Shown: positions 1 to 6,569, counted from the first letter of the stretch. The stretch: DNA of 6,648 bases from an uncultured Selenomonadaceae bacterium (GCA_902782705.1 CACZOL010000161.1:1-6648); one strand, 5' to 3'. The notes: a model not told the origin generated them from the letters alone. A program made the numbers and translations.

Positions 1-576
1 CTTATGCTTTATGGCAAGCAGGCGCAGACTGCGCTTTCGGCCCTCGGTGCGCTGCCCATCGAGATGATTTTGACAGGGCACGGCGTCTCGTGGCGCGCGC
101 ATATTCCCGAGATCTTGGACGCTTACAAGAAGTGGAGTGCGGGCGAACTGGAAGAAAAGGCCGTCGTCGTTTTCGACAGCATGTGGGGCTCGACGGAGCG
201 TTTGGCTCGTGCGATCACCGACGCGTTCACCGCGAAAGGCGTCCCAGTCGCGTATTTCGATCTGCGCGCCGATCATATCTCCGACGTGATCACAGAGGTG
301 CTGACCGCGAAATATCTCGCCGTCGGCTCGCCGACCATCAACAACCAGATGATGCCGCCCGTCGCGGCGTTCCTCTGCTACTTGAAAGGCTTCGTGCCGA
401 AAGGGAGGAAAGCGTTCGCTTTCGGTTCCTTCGGCTGGGGCGGGCAGAGCGTCGGCCTCGTCGAGGACGAACTGAAAGCCGCCGGATGTGAGATCTGCCT
501 CGAAAAAATCCGCGTCAAGGACGTGCCGACCCAGGATGACCTTGCCGTGTTGCGGGAGAAGATCCTAGCGCTGTAA
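1..576 (+). CDS. A-type flavoprotein (flavodiiron protein), C-terminal part
   Basis: This is the 3' part of a flavodiiron protein, a cytoplasmic enzyme that reduces O2 to water and/or NO to N2O in anaerobes. The frame is open from base 1, so the ATG at 4 is probably internal. Counting from that ATG, ILTGHG (22-27) is the end of the metallo-beta-lactamase-like diiron domain, and His26 corresponds to the last iron ligand. A flavodoxin domain follows: VVVFDSMWGSTE (54-65) is the FMN phosphate loop, SPTINNQMMPP is the family's second FMN loop, and FGSFGWGGQS is the third. The family is usually about 400 aa, so roughly half the protein lies outside the window. No rubredoxin domain follows the flavodoxin domain. 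The gene ends before a strong terminator, so it is not part of the transporter operon. The family call is firm; the choice between O2 and NO as substrate cannot be made here. Confidence 0.93.
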   Translation, partial: LMLYGKQAQTALSALGALPIEMILTGHGVSWRAHIPEILDAYKKWSAGELEEKAVVVFDSMWGSTERLARAITDAFTAKGVPVAYFDLRADHISDVITEVLTAKYLAVGSPTINNQMMPPVAAFLCYLKGFVPKGRKAFAFGSFGWGGQSVGLVEDELKAAGCEICLEKIRVKDVPTQDDLAVLREKILAL

Positions 577-592
577 CGCCTGCATATATCGC

Positions 593-639
593 ATACGAAA
601 AGCCGCTTCGTTTTATTCAGACGAAGCGGCTTTTCGTAT
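593..639. terminator. Bidirectional intrinsic terminator after the flavoprotein gene
   Basis: Bases 593-611 and 621-639 are perfect reverse complements (19 bp) around a 9-base loop (612-620). The GC-rich core, AGCCGCTTCG with its partner, is flanked by AAAA on the left and TTTT on the right, so each strand reads as a stem followed by a short U-run. It begins 16 bases after the flavoprotein stop codon and separates that gene from the transporter operon. The U-run is short and lies partly inside the stem, so its strength is uncertain. Confidence 0.85.
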
Positions 640-644
640 CCCCT

Positions 645-666
645 GCAGGAGCTTGTGCAAAGCTGC
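645..666 (+). promoter_or_regulatory. Imperfect dyad overlapping the candidate -35 box
   Basis: GCTT (651-654) and AAGC (660-663) flank a 5-base centre. GCA (645-647) and TGC (664-666) extend the dyad outward, with three unpaired bases (648-650) on the left. It overlaps the candidate -35 hexamer, where a repressor operator could lie. I see no NikR-type GTATGA/TCATAC pair and no Fur-box-like AT-rich repeat in 640-715. Short dyads occur often by chance. Confidence 0.2.
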
Positions 667-681
667 GTGCGCGGGTAATAT
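653..681 (+). promoter_or_regulatory. Candidate sigma-70-type promoter of the transporter operon
   Basis: TTGTGC (653-658) and TAATAT (676-681) are 17 bases apart, in the only non-coding space between the terminator and the first transporter gene. Matches to consensus are modest, 3/6 at -35 and 4/6 at -10. An alternative -10, TATAGT (679-684), matches 5/6 but has poorer spacing. The position suits an operon promoter, but the boxes alone are weak evidence. Confidence 0.35.
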
Positions 682-700
682 AGTCTCGTATTGATGGAAA

Positions 701-706
701 AGGGGG
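701..706 (+). promoter_or_regulatory. Ribosome binding site supporting the TTG start at 716
   Basis: AGGGGG lies 9 bases before the TTG at 716. In that frame there is a stop (TGA, 692-694) shortly upstream and no ATG or GTG between, so this site and the TTG define the start of the first permease. Confidence 0.65.
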
Positions 707-715
707 CGCGGTCGA

Positions 716-1711
716 TTGAAGCGGTATGTTTGGCAACGGCTTTTGTCTTTGATTCCCGTGTTGCTCGGGATCACGTTTCTTTCTTTCGCCCTGATGCGGC
801 TGGCAGGCAGCGATGCTGTCACGGAAATGTATTCGGGGGCGGGGCTTGTCGTCTCGCAGGAAATCGTCGACGCAGCGCGGGCGAAACTCGGACTGGACAA
901 GCCCTTTCTTGTCCAGTATTTTTCGTGGCTCGGCAATATGGTGACCGGCGATATGGGCAAAAGCTTCGTGTCCGGGCGGGACGTATTTGACACGTTCCTG
1001 TCGAAACTTCCCGCGACGCTGCTGCTTGCAGTATTCAGCGTACTCCTGACCGTTGTGGTCTCCATACCGCTTGGCGTAATCTCCGCTGTAGCGCACCAAA
1101 AAGCGCAAACGGCGCGAGACGCTCATCTGCGTTCTGTTTGCGCTCTGTTGGATTCCGGTGTGCGCTTTGTCAGTTTTATCGGCAATTCAATGCCGAATTT
1201 TTTCGTGGCGCTGCTCCTGATGCACTTTCTTGCAGTCAAGCTCGGATGGCTGCCCGTAATCGCCAACGGCGTGACGCTCGCGGGGGCCATAATGCCGACG
1301 CTGACATTGGCTATTGCCATGTCGGCGAAATATTTGCGGCAGGTGCGGGCGGCGGTGCTGGATGAGCTGTCGAAGGACTATGTGTCCGGCGCAAGAGCCC
1401 GAGGCGTGAAGGAAACTACTATCTTGGTGAAGAGCGTGCTGCGCTCGTCGCTGATGACCATCGTGACGCTCTTAGCTCTCTCCACCGGTTCTCTTCTTGG
1501 CGGCACGGCCATCGTAGAGACGATTTTCATGTGGGACGGCGTGGGCAAGCTGGCGGTGGACGCCATCATGATGCGTGACTACCCGCTGATCCAAGCCTAC
1601 GTCGTTTGGATGGCGATCATCTACGTCGGCGTGAATCTTGTCGCCGATCTCTTGTATCTTGTGTTGGACCCGAGGGTCAGACTGGAGGTGGAACGTCATG
1701 GCGGTGCCTGA
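716..1711 (+). CDS. ABC transporter permease, NikB/DppB-like
   Basis: This is the first membrane subunit of a nickel/peptide-class ABC importer, 331 aa, in the cytoplasmic membrane. It starts at TTG; the N-terminus MKRYVWQRLLSLIPVLLGITF is the classic DppB/NikB opening and first membrane segment (about 8-30). An extracytoplasmic stretch follows, including LGLDKPFLVQYFSWL and GDMGKSF, then further hydrophobic segments from about residue 98. The cytoplasmic EAA-type loop that contacts the ATPase is near 222-245 (YVSGARARGV onward). The end, LVLDPRVRLE, is also typical. The loop after the second membrane segment (about 127-146) looks some 13 residues longer than usual and coincides with an inverted repeat. 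The gene overlaps the next permease by 14 bases, which implies coupled translation. The family call is firm; the substrate is not determined. Confidence 0.93.
   Translation: MKRYVWQRLLSLIPVLLGITFLSFALMRLAGSDAVTEMYSGAGLVVSQEIVDAARAKLGLDKPFLVQYFSWLGNMVTGDMGKSFVSGRDVFDTFLSKLPATLLLAVFSVLLTVVVSIPLGVISAVAHQKAQTARDAHLRSVCALLDSGVRFVSFIGNSMPNFFVALLLMHFLAVKLGWLPVIANGVTLAGAIMPTLTLAIAMSAKYLRQVRAAVLDELSKDYVSGARARGVKETTILVKSVLRSSLMTIVTLLALSTGSLLGGTAIVETIFMWDGVGKLAVDAIMMRDYPLIQAYVVWMAIIYVGVNLVADLLYLVLDPRVRLEVERHGGA
1102..1144 (+). repeat. Inverted repeat inside the first permease gene
   Basis: AGCGCAAAC (1102-1110) and GTTTGCGCT (1136-1144) are perfect 9-base reverse complements. The intervening bases can partly extend the pairing (AGACGC at 1117-1122 against GCGTTCT at 1129-1135). 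The repeat encodes residues 129-143, within a cytoplasmic loop that seems longer than in typical NikB/DppB proteins. It may be a small in-frame palindromic insertion or a chance dyad in coding DNA. Confidence 0.5.
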
Positions 1712-2558
1712 GCCGACGGTACGCGAGACGGTTATCCGCGGCTCCAACGGCAAAACGCGACTGTGTTTTTTCGGCGTGATGGCGGCGCTCCTGATTGTCA
1801 GCGCTGTATTTTCCGAGAACCTTTGCCCTTACGATCCATATCTGCAAGATCTCGACGCCGCCTTACAGCAGCCGTCGGCTGCGCATATCTTTGGCACAGA
1901 TCGTTACGGACGCGATATGCTCTCGCGGGTCATCGTCGGAAGCCGCACGAGTATCTTTTCGACATTTCTGCTTGTCGCAATCATCACGACGTTCGGCACG
2001 GCCATCGGCGTTTTCTGCGGTTGGGCGCGAGGCCGGGCGGACAATCTGCTGATGCGCGTTTCCGATCTCTGCCTCGCGTTTCCCGGCCTCGTCTTCGCGC
2101 TGGCAGTGGCCGGCGTCCTGGGCGGCGGACTTTCCAATGCGGTCATTGCGCTTGCTATGATCTCATGGCCCAAATACGCACGAATCGCTCGCAGCCAGAC
2201 GCTCTCGGTCCGGGAAACGTCTTACCTGAAAGCGGCACGGCTCGCCGGCTGCTCGACGTCCCGGCTCATCCTGAAGCACATCCTGCCGAATATCGCGGGG
2301 CCAATCCTTGTGACGGCGACGCTGGACGTCGGTACTATGATGATGGAACTGGCCGGGCTTTCGTTCCTCGGTCTCGGCGCGAAACCGCCGACGGCGGAAT
2401 GGGGCAGCATGATGAGTGAAACGCGGGGACTCCTGCAAACGGTTCCGTGGGCGGTCTTCGCCCCCGGCATAGCGATCTTCATCGCCGTCATGGTCTTCAA
2501 CCTGTTGGGCGACGCGGTGCGGGACTGGATGGACCCAAAGATGAGAGTGAAGAGTTAA
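1698..2558 (+). CDS. ABC transporter permease, NikC/DppC-like
   Basis: This is the second membrane subunit of the importer, 286 aa. ATG 1698 is chosen over an upstream in-frame ATG at 1638 because GGAGG (1684-1688) sits at good distance before it, and because the extra 20 residues would lie deep in the preceding gene and are unlike the family. The order is a short cytoplasmic N-terminus, a first membrane segment (about 22-39), then the family hallmark FGTDRYGRDMLSR (65-77), followed by the transport domain. The EAA loop runs from about 176 (YLKAARLAG...RLILKHILPN). Next come LAGLSFLGLG and EWGSMM, both strongly conserved in DppC/NikC. The protein ends soon after GDAVRDWMDPK, as expected. It overlaps the previous gene by 14 bases and would pair with it as a heterodimer. 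A 75-base gap with an inverted repeat follows. Confidence 0.94.
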   Translation: MAVPEPTVRETVIRGSNGKTRLCFFGVMAALLIVSAVFSENLCPYDPYLQDLDAALQQPSAAHIFGTDRYGRDMLSRVIVGSRTSIFSTFLLVAIITTFGTAIGVFCGWARGRADNLLMRVSDLCLAFPGLVFALAVAGVLGGGLSNAVIALAMISWPKYARIARSQTLSVRETSYLKAARLAGCSTSRLILKHILPNIAGPILVTATLDVGTMMMELAGLSFLGLGAKPPTAEWGSMMSETRGLLQTVPWAVFAPGIAIFIAVMVFNLLGDAVRDWMDPKMRVKS

Positions 2559-2612
2559 GAGTGGAGAGTGGAGATAATATTCTAATCATTCCACGCTACA
2601 CTCTCCACTCTT
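2557..2612 (+). repeat. 14-bp inverted repeat between permease and ATPase genes
   Basis: Bases 2557-2570 (AAGAGTGGAGAGTG) and 2599-2612 are perfect reverse complements separated by a 28-base AT-rich loop. The left arm begins in the stop codon of the second permease, and purine-rich AGAGTG-like units recur from 2544. There is no U-run after the right arm, so it is not a standard terminator. In mRNA it would form a stable stem between the membrane and ATPase halves of the operon and could tune relative expression or RNA decay. The short tandem-like units also resemble dispersed intergenic repeats; that reading is inference. Confidence 0.75.
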
Positions 2613-2633
2613 CAAACGAAAAGGAACACGACA

Positions 2634-3425
2634 ATGAACGAGATCCTGCAATATGTAAATGTAACAACTTCATACAACGCCGTCCCCGTCGTCCATGACG
2701 TCAGTTTTTCTCTCGGCGAGGGGGAGATTCTCGGTATTGTCGGCGAGTCCGGCAGCGGCAAGAGCACGCTTTTGAAGGCGGCGATGGGACTCTTGGGGGC
2801 GGGCGGCGTCGTTACGAGCGGCGATATATGGTACAGAGGAAAGAATCTCCCCGATCTTTCGGAGGAGGAATTGCGACGTCTTTCCGGCGCGGAGATTGCG
2901 ATGGTTTTTCAGCAGGCGGGCGCGTCGTTTTGCCCGGTTCGTAGGGTAGGCGCCCAGCTCTATGAAGCGGTCACGGCGCACGACGCAATCTCGGAGGCGG
3001 AGTTTACGGACAGGGCGGCGGAACTTTTGCACAAACTCCGCTTCGAGGACGCTTCACGTATCCTTGAAAGCTATCCCTTCGAATTGTCCGGCGGCATGAT
3101 GCAGCGCGTGGGAATTGCCGCCGCCATACTGATGAACCCGTCCGTGCTGCTGGCGGACGAGCCCACCAGCGCCCTCGACGTGTCGGTGCAGAAGCAGGCC
3201 GTGGAGGAAATGTGTTTGATTCGGGAGCTCTATCATACGTCCATCGTCATCGTGACCCACAACATCGGCGTCGTGCGCGCTATGGCGGACCGCGTGATCG
3301 TAATGAAGGAAGGAAGGATCGTGGAAAGCGGCGGCACACGGGACGTACTGGAGAATCCTGCGCGGGAATACACCAAGAAACTGATGGCGGCCGTGCCAAA
3401 GTTAAGACTTCGGAGGGGAGCATGA
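2634..3425 (+). CDS. ABC transporter ATP-binding protein, NikD/DppD-like
   Basis: This is the first of two ATPase subunits that power the importer from the cytoplasmic side, 263 aa. AAGGA (2621-2625) lies 8 bases before the ATG. Visible motifs in order: Walker A GESGSGKST (37-45), Q-loop FQQ (92-94), signature LSGGM (151-155), Walker B VLLADE (171-176), D-loop SALD (179-182) and switch His209 in VTHN. All catalytic elements are intact, so it should hydrolyse ATP. The stretch after the Q-loop reads AGASFCPVR rather than the common SLNP form of DppD/OppD, marking a particular subgroup. The protein stops near 263 and lacks the roughly 60-residue C-terminal extension of DppD/OppD, which fits NikD-sized subunits. 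It overlaps the next ATPase gene by 4 bases (ATGA). The class call is very secure; substrate assignment is not. Confidence 0.95.
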   Translation: MNEILQYVNVTTSYNAVPVVHDVSFSLGEGEILGIVGESGSGKSTLLKAAMGLLGAGGVVTSGDIWYRGKNLPDLSEEELRRLSGAEIAMVFQQAGASFCPVRRVGAQLYEAVTAHDAISEAEFTDRAAELLHKLRFEDASRILESYPFELSGGMMQRVGIAAAILMNPSVLLADEPTSALDVSVQKQAVEEMCLIRELYHTSIVIVTHNIGVVRAMADRVIVMKEGRIVESGGTRDVLENPAREYTKKLMAAVPKLRLRRGA

Positions 3426-4174
3426 CAACGCCGATATTGCAAGTGCAAAACCTCAAAAAAATATTTACGCGGAACGGGCAAAGCGATTTCCTTGCCGTCG
3501 ACGGCGTCAGCTTCGACGTGGCACCGGGAGAATGCGTCGGCTTGATCGGTGAGTCCGGCAGCGGCAAAAGCACCGTCGCGAATATGATTGCCCGGCTGCT
3601 GAACCCCACCGGGGGCCAGATTTTTCTGGACGGCGAAGACGTCACAAAAACCGACGTCCGGGCTGTCTGCCGCAAAGTCCAGATGATTTTCCAATCGCCG
3701 CAGGAATCCTTCGATCCGCGCCGCACGCTGGGGGACGGGATTGGCGAGAGCCTCTTGACCGCAGGGGAACCGGCGTCCGAGACAGCGGAGGAAGTCGCGC
3801 GGCTTTTGGAGGCCGTCGGCTTATCGTCGGATTTTATGTGCCGTTATCCCCACGAGGTCAGCGGCGGCCAATGCCAGCGCGCGGCGATTGCCCGCGCCCT
3901 CGCGATTGAGCCGAAGCTCCTGCTCTGCGACGAGGCTACCTCCGCCCTCGACGTCACCGTGCAGGCGGAAATCGTCTCGCTGCTCTCGCATCTGATGCGC
4001 GGGCACGGCATGGCCTGCCTGTTCATCTGCCATGACATCGCGCTGGCACAGAGCTTTTGCGACCGTATCCTTGTCATGTATCGCGGAAAAATCGTCGAAG
4101 AAGGGCTGCCGGACGAGGTGATTCAATCGCCGAAGCAGGAATACACGAAGATGTTGATTGACAGTGTGCTGTAA
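3422..4174 (+). CDS. ABC transporter ATP-binding protein, NikE/DppF-like
   Basis: This is the second ATPase subunit, 250 aa, expected to form the nucleotide-binding heterodimer with the product of the preceding gene. ATG 3422 is preferred over an in-frame ATG at 3212: GGAGG (3412-3416) precedes it, the ATGA overlap with the previous stop is typical of coupled genes, and homology begins at once with ILQVQNLKKIF. Motifs in order: Walker A GESGSGKST (43-51), Q-loop Gln91 in MIFQSP, signature VSGGQ (146-150), Walker B LLLCDE (166-171), D-loop SALD (174-177) and switch His204 in ICHD. The stretch SFDPRRTLGDGIGESL (96-111) is typical of NikE/DppF-side subunits. There is no long C-terminal extension. 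The methyltransferase gene follows after 14 bases, pointing to one transcript. Confidence 0.95.
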   Translation: MTTPILQVQNLKKIFTRNGQSDFLAVDGVSFDVAPGECVGLIGESGSGKSTVANMIARLLNPTGGQIFLDGEDVTKTDVRAVCRKVQMIFQSPQESFDPRRTLGDGIGESLLTAGEPASETAEEVARLLEAVGLSSDFMCRYPHEVSGGQCQRAAIARALAIEPKLLLCDEATSALDVTVQAEIVSLLSHLMRGHGMACLFICHDIALAQSFCDRILVMYRGKIVEEGLPDEVIQSPKQEYTKMLIDSVL

Positions 4175-4188
4175 AAAGGGGCGGTTTC

Positions 4189-4914
4189 ATGGAAAATCTG
4201 AAGGAGCATATCAAAAGCTATTGGACGCGGCGGGCGCCGTCCTTTGTCGAGCAGAGACTGCGGGAATTTGAGAGCGAGAAACGTGGGCTTTGGCTGCGGG
4301 AAATCTCCCGCTATCTGCCGAAGAAAAAGTCGCTCCGGATTTTAGACGTTGGCACGGGCACCGGTTTTCTCGCCTGCCTGCTGGCCGCCGAGGGGCATAC
4401 GGCCACGGGCATTGACCTGACCCGCGAGATGATTGCCCGCGCCGAAGATTTCGCAAAGGCGGTAAAAGTTCCCGCCAAGTTTCTTGTGATGGACGCGGAA
4501 CAGCCGGATTTCCCGCCGGAGAGCTTCGACGCCATTGTCACGCGAAACCTGACCTGGACGCTGCCCGGTTTGGAGAAAGCTTATCGTTCATGGCATGGAC
4601 TGCTGGCGAAAGGGGGGACATTGATCAATTTCGACGCGGATTATTGCCATGAATTTTCCGACGCGGAGGACCTAGCGCTTCTGCCGAACCACGCGCACAA
4701 AATGATTCCCGCCGATCTCGTCGCGGAAAGCGATGAGATTACGCAGGAGCTTTGCGCATATCAAAAACGGCGTCCCGAATGGGACTTGCGCCTCCTGGTG
4801 GACGCGGGCTTTTCCCGTGTCACGGTGGATACGGGCGTATGGAAGCGCATCTACCCCGCGCCGGATGAGTTTTACAATCCGACGCCGATCTTCACGATCG
4901 CGGCGGAAAGATAA
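4189..4914 (+). CDS. Class I SAM-dependent methyltransferase, substrate unknown
   Basis: This is a cytoplasmic enzyme of 241 aa with a Rossmann-type SAM-binding fold. AAAGGGG (4175-4181) lies 7 bases before the ATG. Motif I is ILDVGTGTG (51-59), the acidic residue closing the second strand is Asp76 in GIDLT, and Asp102-Ala103 (MDAE) should contact the adenine side. Motif IV is DAIVTRNLTWTLP (114-126), and LLAKGGTLINFDAD (138-151) is the post-motif strand. The RNLTWTLP and NFDAD pairs look like hallmarks of a particular methyltransferase group rather than of ubiquinone-type or rRNA enzymes; this is from memory and untested. An N-terminal helix (SYWTRRAPSF) and a C-terminal part (160-241) probably form the substrate pocket. 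It sits between ATPase and receptor genes with gaps of 14 and 18 bases, so a role linked to the imported ligand, such as modifying a metal carrier, is plausible but inferred. Confidence 0.9.
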   Translation: MENLKEHIKSYWTRRAPSFVEQRLREFESEKRGLWLREISRYLPKKKSLRILDVGTGTGFLACLLAAEGHTATGIDLTREMIARAEDFAKAVKVPAKFLVMDAEQPDFPPESFDAIVTRNLTWTLPGLEKAYRSWHGLLAKGGTLINFDADYCHEFSDAEDLALLPNHAHKMIPADLVAESDEITQELCAYQKRRPEWDLRLLVDAGFSRVTVDTGVWKRIYPAPDEFYNPTPIFTIAAER

Positions 4915-4932
4915 CAAGAAAGAAGGTTCACC

Positions 4933-6477
4933 ATGAGAAAGACGTTCGCATTGATTTTCACGCTTCTCCTTGCCGTCGGTCTGTTGACAGGCTGCGGCGG
5001 AGGCGGTGGAGAAAAGACCGCAGCCGTGAAAAAAATGGTTGTCGGCGACACCACCTTCACCCCGGACAATCTGGAAAAGACCATCAATCCTCATGACGAA
5101 TATTCCGGCTGGGCTTGCATACGCTACGGCGTCGGCGAGACGCTCGTTCGCTACTCCGACAAGATGGAGGTCGAGCCGTGGCTGGCGACTTCGTGGAAAA
5201 ATGTCGATCCGCTGACATGGGAGTTGACGCTGAAGGACGGCGTGAAATTCCACAGCGGCAGGGCGATGGACGCCGCCGCCGTCAAGGAGTGTCTGGAGGC
5301 GCTCGTCAAGAATCACGACCGCGCGCCGAAAGACCTGATGATTGATTCCATCGAGGCGAACGGGCAGAAGCTGACTATCAAGACAAAGGTACCGCGCCCG
5401 GCGTTCCTTCACTATCTCGGCGATCCGTACAGCTGCATTGTCGACGTCCAGGCGGGCGTGAAAGACGGCATCGTCGCAGGAACGGGCCCGTATATTGCGG
5501 TCGATTGCAAGTCCGGCGACCATCTGACGCTGAAAAAGAACGAAAACTATTGGAACGGCAAGCCGAAGCTCGACGAGCTGACGATTCGCGCCATTTCCAA
5601 CGGCGGCACGCTGTCAGCGGCGCTCCAGTCCGGCGAGATCGACGCGGCTTATGGCATGGCGTATGAAAGCTATCCGATGTTCCAGAACGATAAGTACCGC
5701 TTCTCGCAGGTCGCGACTTCCCGCGCGTTTTTCCTCTGGATGAACTACGAAAGCCCGATCGCTTCCGATCCCGCCGTACGCAAAGCGATTGCGATGGGCG
5801 TTAATAAAGACGGTTTCGTCAAGACGCTGCTCCATGGCAACGGCTATGCCGGAAAAGGGGCGTTCCCTGAGGGATTTGCTTTCGGCGGCGACAAAGTGAA
5901 GACGGAGAGCTATGACCCCGAGGGCGCGAAAAAGGTCTTGGAGGCCGCCGGCTGGGTGGATACGGACGGCGACGGCATTCGCGAAAAAGACGGGAAAAAA
6001 CTCACGGTACGTTGGCTGACTTATCCGAGCCGCTTGGAATTGCCGCTTCTCGCCGAATCTGCGCAGGCGGAGCTGAAAAAGATCGGTGTCAACGTCGAAG
6101 TGAACAGTACCGCCAGCCACAACAAGATTCGCAAGGACCCGGCGGGCTGGGACGTCTACGCCAGCGCGATGGTCACGGCGCCCACGGGCGACCCGGAATA
6201 CTTCTTCACTTCCTGCTGTCTTGACGCCTCGCCGAGCAACAACGGCCATTTCCACAGCGACAAGCTGGAAGGTCTGGCGAAGGAACTGGCGGGGGAATTC
6301 GATCCGGCGAAACGGGCGCAGCTTGCTGTCGATATGCAGCAGACACTTCTCGACGACAACGGCTACGTTTTCTGCTCATTCCTGCAAATGAGCCTGATCT
6401 CGAAGAAAAACGTCGTCGGCTACGACGCGCACCCCTGCGATTACTATCAGATCACGGCGAATACGGATATAAAATAA
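4933..6477 (+). CDS. ABC transporter substrate-binding lipoprotein, NikA/DppA-like (SBP family 5)
   Basis: This is the extracytoplasmic receptor of the importer, 514 aa, normal for the family. AGAAGG (4921-4926) lies 6 bases before the ATG. The N-terminus is a lipoprotein signal: MRK, a hydrophobic core, then lipobox LTGC with Cys21 as the lipid site and a glycine linker. The mature part has family 5 hallmarks: NPHDEYSGWACIRYGVGETLVRY, EPWLATSWK, WELTLKDGVKFHSGR, GTGPY, LKKNENYWNGKPKLDELTIR, and GWVDTDGDGIREKDG (340-354), a family-typical acidic loop. Overall it looks more like nickel/metal-chelate receptors than long oligopeptide receptors, but similar proteins bind peptides, haem or opines. 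Cys428-Cys429 and His439/His441 are candidate ligand residues, untested. It is the last gene of the operon, whereas E. coli nikA is first. Confidence 0.93.
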   Translation: MRKTFALIFTLLLAVGLLTGCGGGGGEKTAAVKKMVVGDTTFTPDNLEKTINPHDEYSGWACIRYGVGETLVRYSDKMEVEPWLATSWKNVDPLTWELTLKDGVKFHSGRAMDAAAVKECLEALVKNHDRAPKDLMIDSIEANGQKLTIKTKVPRPAFLHYLGDPYSCIVDVQAGVKDGIVAGTGPYIAVDCKSGDHLTLKKNENYWNGKPKLDELTIRAISNGGTLSAALQSGEIDAAYGMAYESYPMFQNDKYRFSQVATSRAFFLWMNYESPIASDPAVRKAIAMGVNKDGFVKTLLHGNGYAGKGAFPEGFAFGGDKVKTESYDPEGAKKVLEAAGWVDTDGDGIREKDGKKLTVRWLTYPSRLELPLLAESAQAELKKIGVNVEVNSTASHNKIRKDPAGWDVYASAMVTAPTGDPEYFFTSCCLDASPSNNGHFHSDKLEGLAKELAGEFDPAKRAQLAVDMQQTLLDDNGYVFCSFLQMSLISKKNVVGYDAHPCDYYQITANTDIK

Positions 6478-6481
6478 AAGA

Positions 6482-6495
6482 CGGCGAAATCGCCG
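6482..6495 (+). other. Small hairpin just after the receptor gene
   Basis: CGGCG (6482-6486) and CGCCG (6491-6495) form a 5-bp GC stem with an AAAT loop, 5 bases after the stop codon. No U-run follows, so alone it is not a terminator. It might protect the 3' end of the receptor message or be chance. Confidence 0.3.
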
Positions 6496-6507
6496 CAACA
6501 CACAAAA

Positions 6508-6567
6508 AAGGCTCCGAGCAGTCGACATGCCACTGGCATGTCGACTGCCTCGGAGCCTTGATTTTTT
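6508..6567. terminator. Long bidirectional terminator between the operon and tRNA-Arg
   Basis: AAGGCTCCGAG (6508-6518) pairs with 6549-6559. The stem continues inward (6519-6531 with 6535-6547) past a single bulged C at 6548, giving about 24 bp and a 3-base loop. On the minus strand the stem runs directly into six T residues (complement of A 6504-6509), a good terminator for the tRNA transcript. On the plus strand a T6 run (6562-6567) follows the stem after three bases, ending the transporter operon. It therefore serves both converging units. Confidence 0.88.
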
Positions 6568-6569
6568 GA

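Noticed and set aside
593..639. Perfect hairpin as a CRISPR repeat or insertion sequence end
   Set aside because: There is a single copy with no spacers and no transposase; its position after a stop codon and its U-runs fit a terminator.
1638..1697. Upstream in-frame ATG for the second permease
   Set aside because: The added 20 residues are out-of-frame translation of the first permease's conserved end; GGAGG before 1698 marks the likelier start.
3212..3421. Upstream in-frame extension (70 codons) of the second ATPase
   Set aside because: It overlaps the first ATPase gene, has no family similarity, and a good ribosome site with an ATGA overlap supports the start at 3422.
4672..5523. Long open frame of 283 codons on the minus strand across the methyltransferase/receptor junction
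   Set aside because: It lies antisense to two well-supported genes, shows no recognisable domain, and is the kind of shadow frame GC-rich coding DNA produces.
5959..5985. DTDGDG acidic loop in the receptor as a specific calcium-binding EF-hand or dockerin site
   Set aside because: This loop is commonplace in family 5 binding proteins and does not by itself show a special function.
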